A DNA stretch of 64,000 nt from Rhodoglobus vestalii. GTDB lineage: Bacteria > Actinomycetota > Actinomycetes > Actinomycetales > Microbacteriaceae. Position 1 is the first letter of the stretch. Each line of letters opens with the position of its first letter. The notes beneath the pieces are model-generated. The model was not told where the DNA came from, did no database searches, and worked only from the letters and a program-made list of their open reading frames with translations. A program made the position numbers and the translations under genes. Where the stretch lies: positions 2,771,883-2,835,882 of the forward strand of contig NZ_VFRA01000001.1 of NCBI RefSeq assembly GCF_006788895.1. Direction: 5' to 3'. Below, in pieces: positions 46,888 to 56,511 of the stretch.

Positions 46888-47586
46888 ATGGGTGCTCAAG
46901 CGAACGATGGTAAGAGCCTTACCGTTCAGGTTGATGGAGTCGTTTACGAACGGCTTCCCATCAAGACTCGGTTGGTGGTTCGTGACGACGACATCGTGCA
47001 GGTGGTGTCGGAGTACGCAGCAAGTGTCGTGCGCGATGGCGACATTCTCTTTGTGACCGAAAAAATCATCGGAATCACACAGGGTCGCGCGTACCCAATC
47101 GACGAAATTGTGCCGCGCAAACTCGCGACAACGCTCTCTAAATACGTCACGAAAACTTCACACGGTATCGGCCTGGGAATGCCGGAGACGATGGAGATGG
47201 CCCTTCGCGAATGCGGTACTCCACGCATCCTGCTCGCGGCAGCCGTCGCGGCTGTGTCGAAAGCGCTGGGGCGTCGTGGCGACTTTTATCGCATTGCTGG
47301 TCCGAAAGCTCGCGCCATTGATGGACCGACCAAAAATACTATCCCGCCGTACGACTCCCACGTCGTGCTCGGGCCTGCGCGACCGGATGGTGTCGCAACG
47401 GACATTGCGCGGGCGCTCGGTGGATCGCTGACGGTATCTGTTGTCGACATTAATGACTTTGGCGGAAACATTCTGGGGTCCACCGACAAGACGACAAACA
47501 AGCTAGTGCTGCAGGTACTGAAAGACAATCCGCTGGGACAGGACCATCAGAGCACGCCGCTGGGTGTCATCCGTCGTACAGGCTAG
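46888..47586 (+). CDS. Coenzyme F420:L-glutamate ligase-like protein
   Basis: A 232-residue protein of the CofE/F420-0 gamma-glutamyl ligase fold. It starts LTVQVDGVVYERLPIKTRLV and has DGDILFVTEKIIGITQGRAY, and the DINDFGGNILG segment near the end, where CofE binds GTP and metal. No other F420 genes (cofC, cofD, fbiC) are nearby, so this may be one of the relatives that ligates glutamate-like groups elsewhere. It starts 7 bp after sigA, so it is probably in the same operon. Confidence 0.82.
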   Translation: MGAQANDGKSLTVQVDGVVYERLPIKTRLVVRDDDIVQVVSEYAASVVRDGDILFVTEKIIGITQGRAYPIDEIVPRKLATTLSKYVTKTSHGIGLGMPETMEMALRECGTPRILLAAAVAAVSKALGRRGDFYRIAGPKARAIDGPTKNTIPPYDSHVVLGPARPDGVATDIARALGGSLTVSVVDINDFGGNILGSTDKTTNKLVLQVLKDNPLGQDHQSTPLGVIRRTG

Positions 47587-47632
47587 GTTTAGCGTGCACG
47601 GCAGCCGGCGCGGGTATCAGAAGTCGCGGATA

Positions 47633-48634
47633 TCAGAAGTCGATGACTTCCCGGAATTTTGGCAGTAGTCCGGTTTTGATTCCGGTTAGGCTCGGCTTCA
47701 TCTGAAAAACACCCGTGTTGTAGTTCCCCTCAATAATTGCCGGACCGCTGGGCGAAATCGCGATGTCCCAACCCACGTACGGGATTTGCGGGATAACACG
47801 TGCCACGGTGTCGAGCGTGCTGAGAACTTCGGTGTAGAGCGGAACCTGAAACCCGATGATGGGTGTTCCGGTTTGAGGGTGTTCGGTAAACGTGTTGGCA
47901 AACTTATCGAACGCTCCGAAAGGCGCGATTCCCGTTTTCTCATCGAGAACGGTGTACATGCCGCCGCGGCCATAATTGTCGACGTCGGCGCCGTTACCCA
48001 TTCGCAGCACCGCCTCGAGCACGTGTACATCCGCTCCGTCGAAGAAGGTGATCATGCGCAGCGAATTAACACTTGTTGGGCATAGAGCTGACATGCCTGG
48101 GTGCTGTTGGATGAACGCTTCAACCAAGAATTGACGGTTTTCCATTAGCTGGCGATAGAGCGCGTGGGCGTCAACAAGCTCCGCACCGGAATGTTTTTCG
48201 ATTCCCGCGCCACTCATACTGTCGACGACTTTGACCATGATGGGATCATGGGATCTGACGAACTCGACAAAGTCAGCCTCGCTCGCTGTTCGGAGATCGA
48301 GCCAATCACGCCCAAGCCACTCGTCAAACGTCGCGTTGAACGTTGGCTTATCGAAGAAACGCTCACGAAACTCACGTTGGTTGTATTTGACGACGATGGA
48401 ATTTGCGTTCCCGCTGGTAATCCATGTGCGCCGTTCAGCCCGGCTGAGCACAGTGAACTCGAACTCTTCATAGTCGAGATAACCCGCCTGGTAAACGAGC
48501 GAACACCAAACCATATCGAGAAGAATGAGGACCGTAGGGGTGCGGCTGCGCACGCTGATTGCGCGTGCCACCGCAAGCATGTTGGAAACGTTCAATGACC
48601 TCAGACGAGACACATAGTGTCTGATTCGCTTCAC
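47633..48634 (-). CDS. Sugar-transfer-associated ATP-grasp protein
   Basis: A 333-residue ATP-grasp enzyme of the ATPgrasp_ST type. Recognisable parts are VVKYNQREFRERFFDKPTFN, the phosphate loop region VKVVDSMSGAGIEKH, CPTSVNSLRMITFF and the metal-binding end VGWDIAISPSGPAIIEGNYN. Such enzymes lie in capsule or polysaccharide gene sets and may couple an acid to an amine or hydroxyl; no such set is visible here. The GTG start follows GGGAGAACC. It is convergent with the F420-ligase-like gene. Confidence 0.85.
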   Translation of the reverse strand: MKRIRHYVSRLRSLNVSNMLAVARAISVRSRTPTVLILLDMVWCSLVYQAGYLDYEEFEFTVLSRAERRTWITSGNANSIVVKYNQREFRERFFDKPTFNATFDEWLGRDWLDLRTASEADFVEFVRSHDPIMVKVVDSMSGAGIEKHSGAELVDAHALYRQLMENRQFLVEAFIQQHPGMSALCPTSVNSLRMITFFDGADVHVLEAVLRMGNGADVDNYGRGGMYTVLDEKTGIAPFGAFDKFANTFTEHPQTGTPIIGFQVPLYTEVLSTLDTVARVIPQIPYVGWDIAISPSGPAIIEGNYNTGVFQMKPSLTGIKTGLLPKFREVIDF

Positions 48635-48693
48635 GGTTCTCCCACGTGGCTCACACCGAAACGCGTGCCGGTAACAAGCCCACTGGCCGCGGA

Positions 48694-48924
48694 CTAAACG
48701 GTTCGTCCAGCAGTCAATCGACTCGACTCATCGACCCAGTTGAGAGCCGTCGGGAGCAGTTTCTCTTTAAATTTCGCTCCGTGGTGTGCACAAAAGAGGA
48801 GATCGCCACTGGCGAGCGTTGCGCGGACGTATGCCTGAGCACCGCAGCTGTCACAGCGGTCAAGGGCCGTGAGGGTGTAGTCCATCTCATCGACTGTGGT
48901 GTCTTCTGCAGCGGTGTGCGACAT
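48694..48924 (-). CDS. DUF7455 small zinc-ribbon-like protein
   Basis: A 76-residue protein with the metal-site pattern DRCDSCGAQAYVRA ... LLFCAHHGAKF: C-x-x-C followed by C-x-H-H. The length and the sequence match an actinobacterial family beside sigA and topoisomerase IV genes. GAAGGAG lies seven bases before ATG 48924. Function is unknown. Confidence 0.88.
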   Translation of the reverse strand: MSHTAAEDTTVDEMDYTLTALDRCDSCGAQAYVRATLASGDLLFCAHHGAKFKEKLLPTALNWVDESSRLTAGRTV

Positions 48925-49086
48925 GGCCTACTCCTTCTACTTGGCGGTGGTTAATCCGTACACCTATACAAGCATGCGCACCTGCGGATTGTTCCTACAT
49001 CAGGGGCATTTCGCTCAGCGCGTACGAGAACTAGTCACCGTGGCTTACGGCAAGGCGTTGGGTGTTGTTAAGCGGCAACGTCGTGT

Positions 49087-49114
49087 GGAGAACGTACTCT
49101 TTAACCAGTTCTCC
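49087..49114. promoter_or_regulatory. Inverted repeat upstream of parE
   Basis: GGAGAAC (49087-49093) and GTTCTCC (49108-49114) are perfect 7-base arms with a 14-base spacer containing TACTCT, a -10-like sequence. It ends 25 bp before the proposed ATC start of parE. Confidence 0.35.
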
Positions 49115-49139
49115 CGTCGTCAAACTCTAGGAGCGCATC

Positions 49140-51218
49140 ATCGCGAGCTCTGACTATTCAGCCCGTCACCTTTCCGTACTGGAAGGGCTCGAGGCCGTTC
49201 GCAAGCGTCCGGGCATGTACATCGGCTCCACTGACTCCCGTGGACTGATGCACTGCCTCTGGGAGATCATTGACAACTCCGTCGATGAGGCTCTAGATGG
49301 GCATGGTTCGGAGATCAGCGTAATTCTGCACGCCGATGAGAGCGTCGAGGTTCGAGATCGAGCGCGCGGTATTCCGGTGGATATTGAACCCAAGACAGGT
49401 CTCTCCGGTGTCGAGGTTGTTTTCACGAAGCTTCACGCGGGGGGAAAGTTCGGTTCTGGTTCCTATGCGGCGTCCGGTGGGCTCCATGGAGTTGGCGCTT
49501 CAGTCGTGAATGCGCTATCGGAACGACTTGATGTTGAGGTCGACCGTGATGGTAAGACGTGGGCGATGTCCTTCCATCGCGGCGAGCCGGGCACGTTCGC
49601 TGATTCTGGGGCCCCAACGCCGGATGCGCCGTTCACGCCGTTTGTGTCTGGCAGTGAGCTGCGGGTCGTCGGGAAGGTTCCCAGAGGGCGTACCGGAACT
49701 CGCGTTCGCTACTGGGCTGATCGCCAGATTTTCACCAAGGGTGCCGCGTTCCAATCAGATGAAATGATTGACCGACTGCGCCAAACTGCTTTCCTCGTGC
49801 CCAATCTCAGACTCAACGTGTCTGACGAACGGGGCGCGGAGCCTCATTATGAGAGTTTTGCGTTCCAGGGAGGAATTTCAGAATTCGTGGAGCACCTCGC
49901 GGTCGATCCGCCGATCACCGACACCTGGCGCCTGACTGGTTCTGGGGGCTTCACGGAAAGTGTGCCCGTCTTGCAAGAGAACGGTCACATGGTATCCACC
50001 GAGGTCTCGCGCGACTGCGCAGTGGATGTTGCCCTGCGGTGGGGGACAGGCTACGAAACAATCGTCAAAAGTTTTGTGAACATTATTGCGACGCCGAAGG
50101 GCGGAACGCACCTTGCGGGCTTCGAGCAGAGCTTGCTTAAATTCCTGCGCACCGAGACCGAAAAGAATTCGCGTCGTTTGAAGCTTGGCAACGACAAGCT
50201 TGACAAAGACGACGTGCTTGCAGGGCTCACCGTCGTGTTGACTGTGCGTCTGCCCGAGCCTCAGTTTGAGGGTCAGACCAAGGAGATCCTCGGAACACCC
50301 GCCGTCCGTGCAATCGTCGCCAAGGTTGTGACGGCAGCTCTTGCCGAAAAATTCTCTTCACCCAAGCGAGACGACAAGGCGCAGTCTTCGCTGGTGCTCG
50401 ACAAGGTTGTCGCCGAGATGAAGTCTCGGATTTCTGCCCGCGCCCACAAAGAGACTCAGCGTCGAAAGAATGCGCTTGAGAGTTCTAGCTTGCCCGCGAA
50501 GCTTGTGGATTGTCGTTCCAGTGACGTGGCCAACAGTGAACTTTTCATCGTGGAGGGCGACTCGGCACTCGGCACGGCAAAACTGGGCCGCGATAGTGAA
50601 TACCAAGCGTTGCTGCCTATTCGCGGCAAGATTCTCAACGTTCAAAAGGCTTCGATAAGTGACATGCTTTCGAACGCTGAATGTGCATCGATTATCCAGG
50701 TGATTGGTGCCGGTTCAGGTCGCAGCTTCGATTTGACTGCGGCGCGCTATGGCAAAGTCATCATCATGGCCGACGCAGATGTCGACGGTGCCCACATTCG
50801 CACCCTGCTGCTCACGCTCTTTTTCCGTTACATGCCCGACATGATTCGGGATGGTCGCGTCTATGCGGCAGTTCCGCCGCTGCATCGGGTCGTGGTTCTG
50901 AATCCCGGTTCGAAACCCAACGAAACGATCTACACCTACTCCGAGAAGGAACTCAACGCGGTGCTTGCCGGGCTCAAAAAATCGGGCAAACGGTTTCAGG
51001 ATCCTATCCAGCGTTATAAGGGCTTGGGGGAGATGGATGCAGATCAGCTGGCGACCACAACTATGGATCGCAACAACCGAGTTCTTCGCCGCGTAAACAT
51101 TTCAGATGCCGAACAAGCGGGATCCGTCTTCGAACTGCTCATGGGCAATGAGGTTGCCCCGCGCAAGGAGTTCATCATTCAGGGGCAGGGTCTTGACCGG
51201 GACCGCATCGATATTTAG
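49140..51218 (+). CDS. parE: DNA topoisomerase IV subunit B
   Basis: The ATPase subunit of a type IIA topoisomerase, 692 residues from the start used here. It has the GHKL motif WEIIDNSVDEAL, DRARGIPVDI, the TOPRIM EGDSALGTAKLGRD and metal DADVDGAHIRTL. The first ATG (49215) falls inside the conserved RPGMYIGSTD, which cannot be the N-terminus. Upstream the frame codes SSDYSARHLSVLEGLEAVRK and is closed by TAG at 49128 with no ATG, GTG or TTG. An ATC at 49140 lies six bases after AGGAG and is my proposed start (ATC 49137 is alternative). Confidence 0.93.
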   Translation: MASSDYSARHLSVLEGLEAVRKRPGMYIGSTDSRGLMHCLWEIIDNSVDEALDGHGSEISVILHADESVEVRDRARGIPVDIEPKTGLSGVEVVFTKLHAGGKFGSGSYAASGGLHGVGASVVNALSERLDVEVDRDGKTWAMSFHRGEPGTFADSGAPTPDAPFTPFVSGSELRVVGKVPRGRTGTRVRYWADRQIFTKGAAFQSDEMIDRLRQTAFLVPNLRLNVSDERGAEPHYESFAFQGGISEFVEHLAVDPPITDTWRLTGSGGFTESVPVLQENGHMVSTEVSRDCAVDVALRWGTGYETIVKSFVNIIATPKGGTHLAGFEQSLLKFLRTETEKNSRRLKLGNDKLDKDDVLAGLTVVLTVRLPEPQFEGQTKEILGTPAVRAIVAKVVTAALAEKFSSPKRDDKAQSSLVLDKVVAEMKSRISARAHKETQRRKNALESSSLPAKLVDCRSSDVANSELFIVEGDSALGTAKLGRDSEYQALLPIRGKILNVQKASISDMLSNAECASIIQVIGAGSGRSFDLTAARYGKVIIMADADVDGAHIRTLLLTLFFRYMPDMIRDGRVYAAVPPLHRVVVLNPGSKPNETIYTYSEKELNAVLAGLKKSGKRFQDPIQRYKGLGEMDADQLATTTMDRNNRVLRRVNISDAEQAGSVFELLMGNEVAPRKEFIIQGQGLDRDRIDI

Positions 51219-51271
51219 CTCTCCTGGGCAGCTCAAGTGCCTGCGCGCCGAACTTCTCTCACTGGCTTCGG

Positions 51272-53731
51272 CTACGGAGTTGTTCCGACCGAGCCAATCA
51301 CGGTGTCGAGGGGGGTTCCTGAAGCGTCACGTTTGGTCATTTCTTTGGGAAGTTGGCGCGCGACCCCATCGGGCGCGACAGCAGTCGCAGGGGCTTCACC
51401 GGCCCATCCCAGCGTAAGAACATCCTCTCCCCTCAGCAGCGAATGAGCGCGCACACCACCGGTGCCCCGCCCCTTTGACGGGAACTGATCGAACGCGCTC
51501 ATTTTTGCTCGACCAGGGTCGGTTCCCGCGATTGTCGAACTCGATCCCGATATGGTTACCGCGACAGTTTCGGCGTCGGCGGCAACAGAGCCGAAAAAGA
51601 TAACGCTTGCGCTGGCATCCAAACGGATTCCTGCCATTCCGCCGGCGGTCAGTCCCTGGGGGCGCACGGCGGACGCAGCGAAGTGGAGCAATTGTGCGTT
51701 CGACGTGATGAAGGTCAGCTTGTCTTCGTCAGTACCCTGGCCAGCGCCGATCACCTCGTCGCCATCCTTGAGCGTGATGACGTCAAAATCGGGTTTAGAC
51801 GGCCACAAACCGGGCGATACACGCTTGACGGTGCCCAGGCGAGTGCCTAGGGCAATGGGCTGACTGCTGTCGAGCGACACGAGTGCAAGAACCTTTTCCG
51901 CGTTATCGATCGCCAGATACTCGTTAATCTTTGCGCCAGCACCGAGTTGCACGGAGCTCGAAGGCACGCTGGGTAGGTCAACTGCGGTAAACCGAATAAT
52001 GCGGCCGCGATTGGTGATGGCCCCAACTTCGGCACGGCTCGTTGTGGTTATGCGCGAACGAATTGCGTCGTGCTTAGAGCGGCGAGGCGTCGCGAGTACG
52101 CTCCCATCGTCAGCGATACCCACCCGAATAACGCGGCCTGTGGTCGACAGGAGCACAATGCAGGGTTCGTCGGCAATTTCGAGAACGGGCAAATTTTTTC
52201 TTGCGGCCGAACGTGAAGTTGTTGCGATGGATGCCGGTGCCTCAGTCAGTAGAGTGCGCCGCGGAGTTCCAAATTTCTCGGCAACCTCTTCAAGCTCGTC
52301 AGAGACGAGGGCGCGAATGAGGTCCTTGTCAGCCAAAAGTGTTTCGAGCCGTGCAATCTCTGCGCGCAACTTGTCCGCTTCGGCTTCAAGCTCGATTCTG
52401 CTGAACTTGGTGAGGCGACGCAATCGGAGTTCGAGTATGTACTCTGCCTGCAGCTCGCTGAGGTCGAAGACTTCGCGCAAGCGGGTTCGGGCTTGATCGC
52501 TATCGTCGCTCTGACGAATGACTTGGATGACCTCGTCAATGTCGACGATGGCGATGAGCAGTCCTTCGACTAGGTGCAATCTCTCGCGGTGCTTATTGAG
52601 GCGGAAGGCAGAGCGGCGGGTAACGACTTGGAGTCGGTGCTTGAGAAAGACTTCGAGCAGTGATTTGAGTCCCAGCGTTTGCGGCCTGCCCTCGACGAGG
52701 GTGACCGCGTTAATGCTGAAGTTGTCTTCAAGAGGCGTGAGCCGATAGAGCTGTTCGAGTACGGCGTCAGGGCTAAAACCGGTCTTTATGCCGATGACGA
52801 GTCGAAGACCGTGGTTGCGATCGGTGAGGTCGGTGACATCGGAGATACCGACGATTTTCTTGGCGTTGACGCCGTCCTTAATCTTCTCGATGACGCGCTC
52901 GGGGCCCACTAGGTAGGGAAGTTCGGTAACAACGAGACCCATCTTGCGTGCCGTAATAGATTCAACGGACACCTTCGCCCGTGTCTTGAACGCGCCGCGA
53001 CCACTAGCGTAGGCATCTTTGATTCCGGCGAGGCCGATGATTTTACCGCCGGTGGGAAGGTCAGGGCCGGGAACGAACTGCATGAGTTCTTCCAGAGATG
53101 CGTCGGGGTTTGCGAGCAGATGGCGTGCTGCTCCCACGACCTCGATGAGGTTGTGGGGTGCCATGTTGGTCGCCATTCCGACTGCGATCCCACTGGCACC
53201 ATTCACGAGCAGATTGGGGAACGCCGCCGGGAGCACCTCGGGTTGCGTCGTTGAGTTGTCGTAGTTCGGCACGAAATCGACGACGTCCTCGTCGAGATCA
53301 TCCGTCATGGCGATCGCCGAGGCTTGAAGCCGTGCCTCGGTGTATCGAGGTGCAGCAGGACCGTCATCCAGCGAACCAAAATTGCCGTGACCGTCAATGA
53401 GCGGCACGCGCAGAATGAAGCTCTGGGTCAGACGCACCATAGCGTCGTAGATAGACGCATCACCGTGGGGGTGCAATTTTCCCATAACATCGCCGACGAC
53501 GCGCGAAGACTTAACGTGCCCTTTTTCAGGCCGCAGCCCCATTTCGCTCATTTGGTACAGAATGCGACGCTGCACCGGCTTGAGCCCGTCGCGGGCGTCA
53601 GGGAGCGCGCGCGAGTAGATCACGGAGTAGGCGTACTCCAAAAACGATCCCTGCATTTCGGTTGTGACATCGATGTCTTCGATGCGTTCGCCGGCGGGGG
53701 AGTCTGAGCTGGGTTTAGTGGGAGTAGCCAT
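51272..53731 (-). CDS. parC: DNA topoisomerase IV subunit A
   Basis: The DNA-breaking subunit, 819 residues. The catalytic tyrosine is Tyr130 in [10 protein letters not shown], the winged-helix part begins [20 protein letters not shown], and the C-terminal half carries the beta-pinwheel repeats. The GyrA box is not seen, which with the location favours topoisomerase IV over gyrase. The gene is convergent with parE and its ATG is only 12 bp from the divergent phosphodiesterase ATG. Confidence 0.94.
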   Translation of the reverse strand: MATPTKPSSDSPAGERIEDIDVTTEMQGSFLEYAYSVIYSRALPDARDGLKPVQRRILYQMSEMGLRPEKGHVKSSRVVGDVMGKLHPHGDASIYDAMVRLTQSFILRVPLIDGHGNFGSLDDGPAAPRYTEARLQASAIAMTDDLDEDVVDFVPNYDNSTTQPEVLPAAFPNLLVNGASGIAVGMATNMAPHNLIEVVGAARHLLANPDASLEELMQFVPGPDLPTGGKIIGLAGIKDAYASGRGAFKTRAKVSVESITARKMGLVVTELPYLVGPERVIEKIKDGVNAKKIVGISDVTDLTDRNHGLRLVIGIKTGFSPDAVLEQLYRLTPLEDNFSINAVTLVEGRPQTLGLKSLLEVFLKHRLQVVTRRSAFRLNKHRERLHLVEGLLIAIVDIDEVIQVIRQSDDSDQARTRLREVFDLSELQAEYILELRLRRLTKFSRIELEAEADKLRAEIARLETLLADKDLIRALVSDELEEVAEKFGTPRRTLLTEAPASIATTSRSAARKNLPVLEIADEPCIVLLSTTGRVIRVGIADDGSVLATPRRSKHDAIRSRITTTSRAEVGAITNRGRIIRFTAVDLPSVPSSSVQLGAGAKINEYLAIDNAEKVLALVSLDSSQPIALGTRLGTVKRVSPGLWPSKPDFDVITLKDGDEVIGAGQGTDEDKLTFITSNAQLLHFAASAVRPQGLTAGGMAGIRLDASASVIFFGSVAADAETVAVTISGSSSTIAGTDPGRAKMSAFDQFPSKGRGTGGVRAHSLLRGEDVLTLGWAGEAPATAVAPDGVARQLPKEMTKRDASGTPLDTVIGSVGTTP

Positions 53732-53743
53732 AGGATTGCCCTA
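53732..53743. promoter_or_regulatory. 12-bp divergent start region of parC and phosphodiesterase
   Basis: Only AGGATTGCCCTA separates the two start codons. With flanking bases the plus strand has TAGGAT (53731-53736) and the minus strand TAGGGC (53743-53738), a near-mirror pair of -10-like boxes. Each promoter must extend into the other gene, or both mRNAs are leaderless. Confidence 0.4.
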
Positions 53744-54895
53744 ATGTTACCGGCGCTCAACCCAGACTCAGCGAACCTCACCGATGTGTTGGCAAGTTCC
53801 CTTCACGCGATCACTGGCGAGGCCAACCGGCTGAGCTTGCCGCCGGTAAAACATGCCGTTGTATTGCTCGTCGATGGGCTGGGCGCACACAGCCTCAAGG
53901 CCCGGGCCGGTCACGCTCGCGCGCTCAGTTCGGCCTTCACCAAGCACGCGGTGATCCAGTCGGGGTTTCCGACGACCACAGCGTCAGCGATTGCCAGCCT
54001 CACCACTGGCGCTCGCGCGGGCCAGCACGGTTTGGTCGGTTATAGCGCTCTCGATACCGTGAACGACCGGGTTCTCAATCAACTTTCGGGATGGGATTCA
54101 CGGCTTGATCCGGCCACCTGGCAGCGCATCCCGACCCTCTTCGAGCGCGCTGTCGAACGTGGGCATACTGCGGTTGCTGTCGGTGCCGCCCGCTACCGAG
54201 ATTCCGGGTTTACCCGTGCGGTGTTGCGCGGAGCCAAGTACCTCGCCGCCGGATCGCTCGCAGAACGATTGCGTACCGCTGTTGCGGTTGCTGGTTCGAG
54301 CGATGCTGCATCAATCACCTACGTTTATGCGCCCGAACTCGACATGGCCGGGCACGCTCACGGTTGGCAGTCGCCTCAGTGGACCCATGCACTAGAAGCT
54401 TTGGATTCTGCGGTGGCTGGGGTTCTCGGTCAGCTTGCCACCGACCAGGGCATGCTGGTGACCGCCGATCACGGAATGGTCGACGTCCCTGCTCACGCCC
54501 ACGTACTTTTCGACACGACTCCGGAACTGATGCTGGGTATCAAGCACATCGCGGGCGAACCGCGCTGTCTTCAACTTCATCTCTCACCCGAGTTGGGGCC
54601 GGACCAGCGGGCGCACGTGCTGGACCGTTGGCGCGATACAGAAGAGCATCGCTCGTGGGTTGTGAGCCGCGACGAGGCTGTTACCGCGGGGTGGTTTGGT
54701 GACGTCGATGCTGCCGTCGCACCACGCATCGGCGACATTATCGTCGCTGCTCGCAAAGCAATTGCTTACTACGATTCGCGTTCAGCGACCAACAATGGAC
54801 GACTCATGGTCGGTCAGCACGGTTCATGGTCCGACGACGAGGTGCGGGTTCCGCTACTCCGGTTTGGTGCCTTCGCTCAGTTAGGGAGTGCGTAA
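53744..54895 (+). CDS. Alkaline phosphatase superfamily phosphodiesterase (nucleotide pyrophosphatase-like)
   Basis: A 383-residue enzyme with two-metal active-site motifs: VVLLVDGLGAHSL (metal Asp), the nucleophile Thr in SGFPTTTASAIASL, a DMAGHAHGW segment (Asp, His) and VTADHGMVDVP (Asp-His). It resembles type I phosphodiesterase/nucleotide pyrophosphatases. No signal peptide is visible, so it probably acts in the cytoplasm. It is commonly beside sepH in actinobacteria. TAGGAT lies seven bases before the ATG. Confidence 0.9.
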   Translation: MLPALNPDSANLTDVLASSLHAITGEANRLSLPPVKHAVVLLVDGLGAHSLKARAGHARALSSAFTKHAVIQSGFPTTTASAIASLTTGARAGQHGLVGYSALDTVNDRVLNQLSGWDSRLDPATWQRIPTLFERAVERGHTAVAVGAARYRDSGFTRAVLRGAKYLAAGSLAERLRTAVAVAGSSDAASITYVYAPELDMAGHAHGWQSPQWTHALEALDSAVAGVLGQLATDQGMLVTADHGMVDVPAHAHVLFDTTPELMLGIKHIAGEPRCLQLHLSPELGPDQRAHVLDRWRDTEEHRSWVVSRDEAVTAGWFGDVDAAVAPRIGDIIVAARKAIAYYDSRSATNNGRLMVGQHGSWSDDEVRVPLLRFGAFAQLGSA

Positions 54896-55006
54896 GCGTG
54901 TGCGTGGACCGTGAGGCGAGCCCAACGATCAGGCGGCATCCATTCGAATCGTTCAAGAGATCTGACGCGGATGACGGCTCCAGAAGTTTTTCAGGCTCTC
55001 GCGCGC

Positions 55007-56017
55007 CTAAGCGGGATCATCATCTGGTTTGGTCCCAAAAACGATGTCATCCCAGCTGGGCATCGCTGCACGACCTTTGCGCGATCGTGAGATCGGCTGA
55101 GGCTCAGTAGCTCGCGGTGGTGCAGGAGCCTCGTGACGTTCTTCGGCGGCCGGAGGGTCGAGGAGTCGCATCGACGATGGAGTTCTCGAAGTTGGAGTGT
55201 CATCACCTTCATCGGTGTCGAAATTGGCCGGTTCACGCTCACCACGTCGGCGCCGAAGTGCATCGAGGAGATCGGCCGTTTGATTGCCAACTCCGCCTTC
55301 GGACGCTCGATCGCGCATGACAGGCAACTCCGCGGATCGAGTGGGCGAAGGGTCATCGTCGATATCGTCGAGGTCGAAGGCGCCGCTATCGAACCGTGCG
55401 GCATCCGGCATGTTGTCGACCGGTGCGACTGCGCGAAGTCGGGGGATGAGTGCTCCCGTTGACTCGCCCTGTTGTGACAGCGTCTTGGCTTCGCTGTTGA
55501 GAGGGATCAGCGACTGGCGCTTGGGATCGAACTGCCACCGCGCATCGTGGTCGATATCGTTGGCGGCGAAGGCGAGCTTGACTACCCAGCCAGTTTCGGG
55601 ATCTTTCCAACTTGCCCAGCGCTCGTCTGCCGCCCGTAGCTCACCGAGACGCTCACGTATTGCCGACCCGAAGGTACGCGAGGAAGTAAGCGAATCGGTT
55701 TCTCCTGTGACATGCACAGAGACACCGAGCGCGGATTTGATGACAAACTCCCGCTCCGCCATCACGGGGCCCTCGAATCGCAAAATGTGTTCGAGTTCAG
55801 CTCCGGTCACGTTTGCGACGTCTTGAGCCGACATGCCAGCACGAATGTGTGCCTGAATCTCGCGCGGAGCAATTTTGCGGCCGGAGCTGGATTGACCGCG
55901 GCTCTGGCGCAGTCGCGACTGCAGCACGCTATCAACGGCAAGGCGGTACTGTGTGCCGTCAGTGTCTGAAACGATCAGTGCACCGTCGTGTACTTCGACT
56001 ACTCGAAGGTCTTCCAT
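55007..56017 (-). CDS. sepH: Septation protein SepH
   Basis: A 336-residue actinobacterial cell division regulator; SepH of Streptomyces stimulates FtsZ assembly. The N-terminal DUF3071 domain starts MEDLRVVEVHDGALIVSD and contains the helix-turn-helix-like REIQAHIRAGMSAQDVAN followed by EHILRFEGPVMAEREFV. After about residue 180 the protein is low in complexity and acidic and ends in a basic tail (SRSKGRAAMPSWDDIVFG). A GGGAGGAG site precedes ATG. Confidence 0.94.
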   Translation of the reverse strand: MEDLRVVEVHDGALIVSDTDGTQYRLAVDSVLQSRLRQSRGQSSSGRKIAPREIQAHIRAGMSAQDVANVTGAELEHILRFEGPVMAEREFVIKSALGVSVHVTGETDSLTSSRTFGSAIRERLGELRAADERWASWKDPETGWVVKLAFAANDIDHDARWQFDPKRQSLIPLNSEAKTLSQQGESTGALIPRLRAVAPVDNMPDAARFDSGAFDLDDIDDDPSPTRSAELPVMRDRASEGGVGNQTADLLDALRRRRGEREPANFDTDEGDDTPTSRTPSSMRLLDPPAAEERHEAPAPPRATEPQPISRSRKGRAAMPSWDDIVFGTKPDDDPA

Positions 56018-56115
56018 GGTGAACTCCTCCCGCCCTCACGATTCCGCTTTAGGATGACACGAAAAAACTACAAAACGTGGGAATAACACACCTCCGATCG
56101 CAGTTGTCTCAGGCA

Positions 56116-56180
56116 CTGCACAGTGGTGCAGATTCGGCGGTTTGCAATTCGGCTCGCTTTCATGCAAACTGTGCCCGCCG
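56116..56180. promoter_or_regulatory. Nested inverted repeats between sepH and DUF4193
   Basis: CTGCAC and GTGCAG (56116-56121 and 56126-56131) form one small repeat. GTTTGCA (56140-56146) and TGCAAAC (56163-56169) form a second, flanked by CGGCG (56135-56139) and CGCCG (56176-56180). They occupy the divergent promoter gap of 200 bp. Confidence 0.35.
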
Positions 56181-56217
56181 ATTCCGGTGATTCAACGTAA
56201 AACAGAAGTGGATGGGC

Positions 56218-56511
56218 ATGGCCACCGACTACGACGCACCTCGTAAGACCGACGACGACTCCGAGTCGATCGAGGCTCTTAAAGAGCGTGTTCCAGACAA
56301 GATGTCGGGCTCGGTTGATGTCGACGATTCAGACAACCCTGCGAACTTTGAACTCGCAGGGGCAGACCTCTCTGACCTCGACCTCGATGTGGTTGTTCTG
56401 CCTCCCCAGGCCGACGAATTCACCTGCGTAAATTGCTTCCTCGTGAAGCACCGCTCGCAGGTCGACCACAGCACCAAGCTCGGCGCTATTTGTTTGGAGT
56501 GCGCAGCTTAG
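56218..56511 (+). CDS. DUF4193 protein
   Basis: A 97-residue acidic actinobacterial protein beginning MATDYDAPRKTDDDSESIEA. The C-terminal part has a C4-type pair, FTCVNCFLVKHRSQV and GAICLECAA, so it may bind zinc. An ATG two codons upstream (56212) is possible, but MATDYDAPRKT is the usual start. Its end overlaps the convergent DUF3093 gene by 26 bp. Such proteins are conserved next to dut and sepH; function is unknown. Confidence 0.92.
   Translation: MATDYDAPRKTDDDSESIEALKERVPDKMSGSVDVDDSDNPANFELAGADLSDLDLDVVVLPPQADEFTCVNCFLVKHRSQVDHSTKLGAICLECAA

Noticed and set aside
49087..49114. GAAC...GTTC repeat before parE as a LexA (SOS) box
   Set aside because: The spacing of 14 bases between the half sites does not fit the actinobacterial pattern CGAAC-n4-GTTCG.
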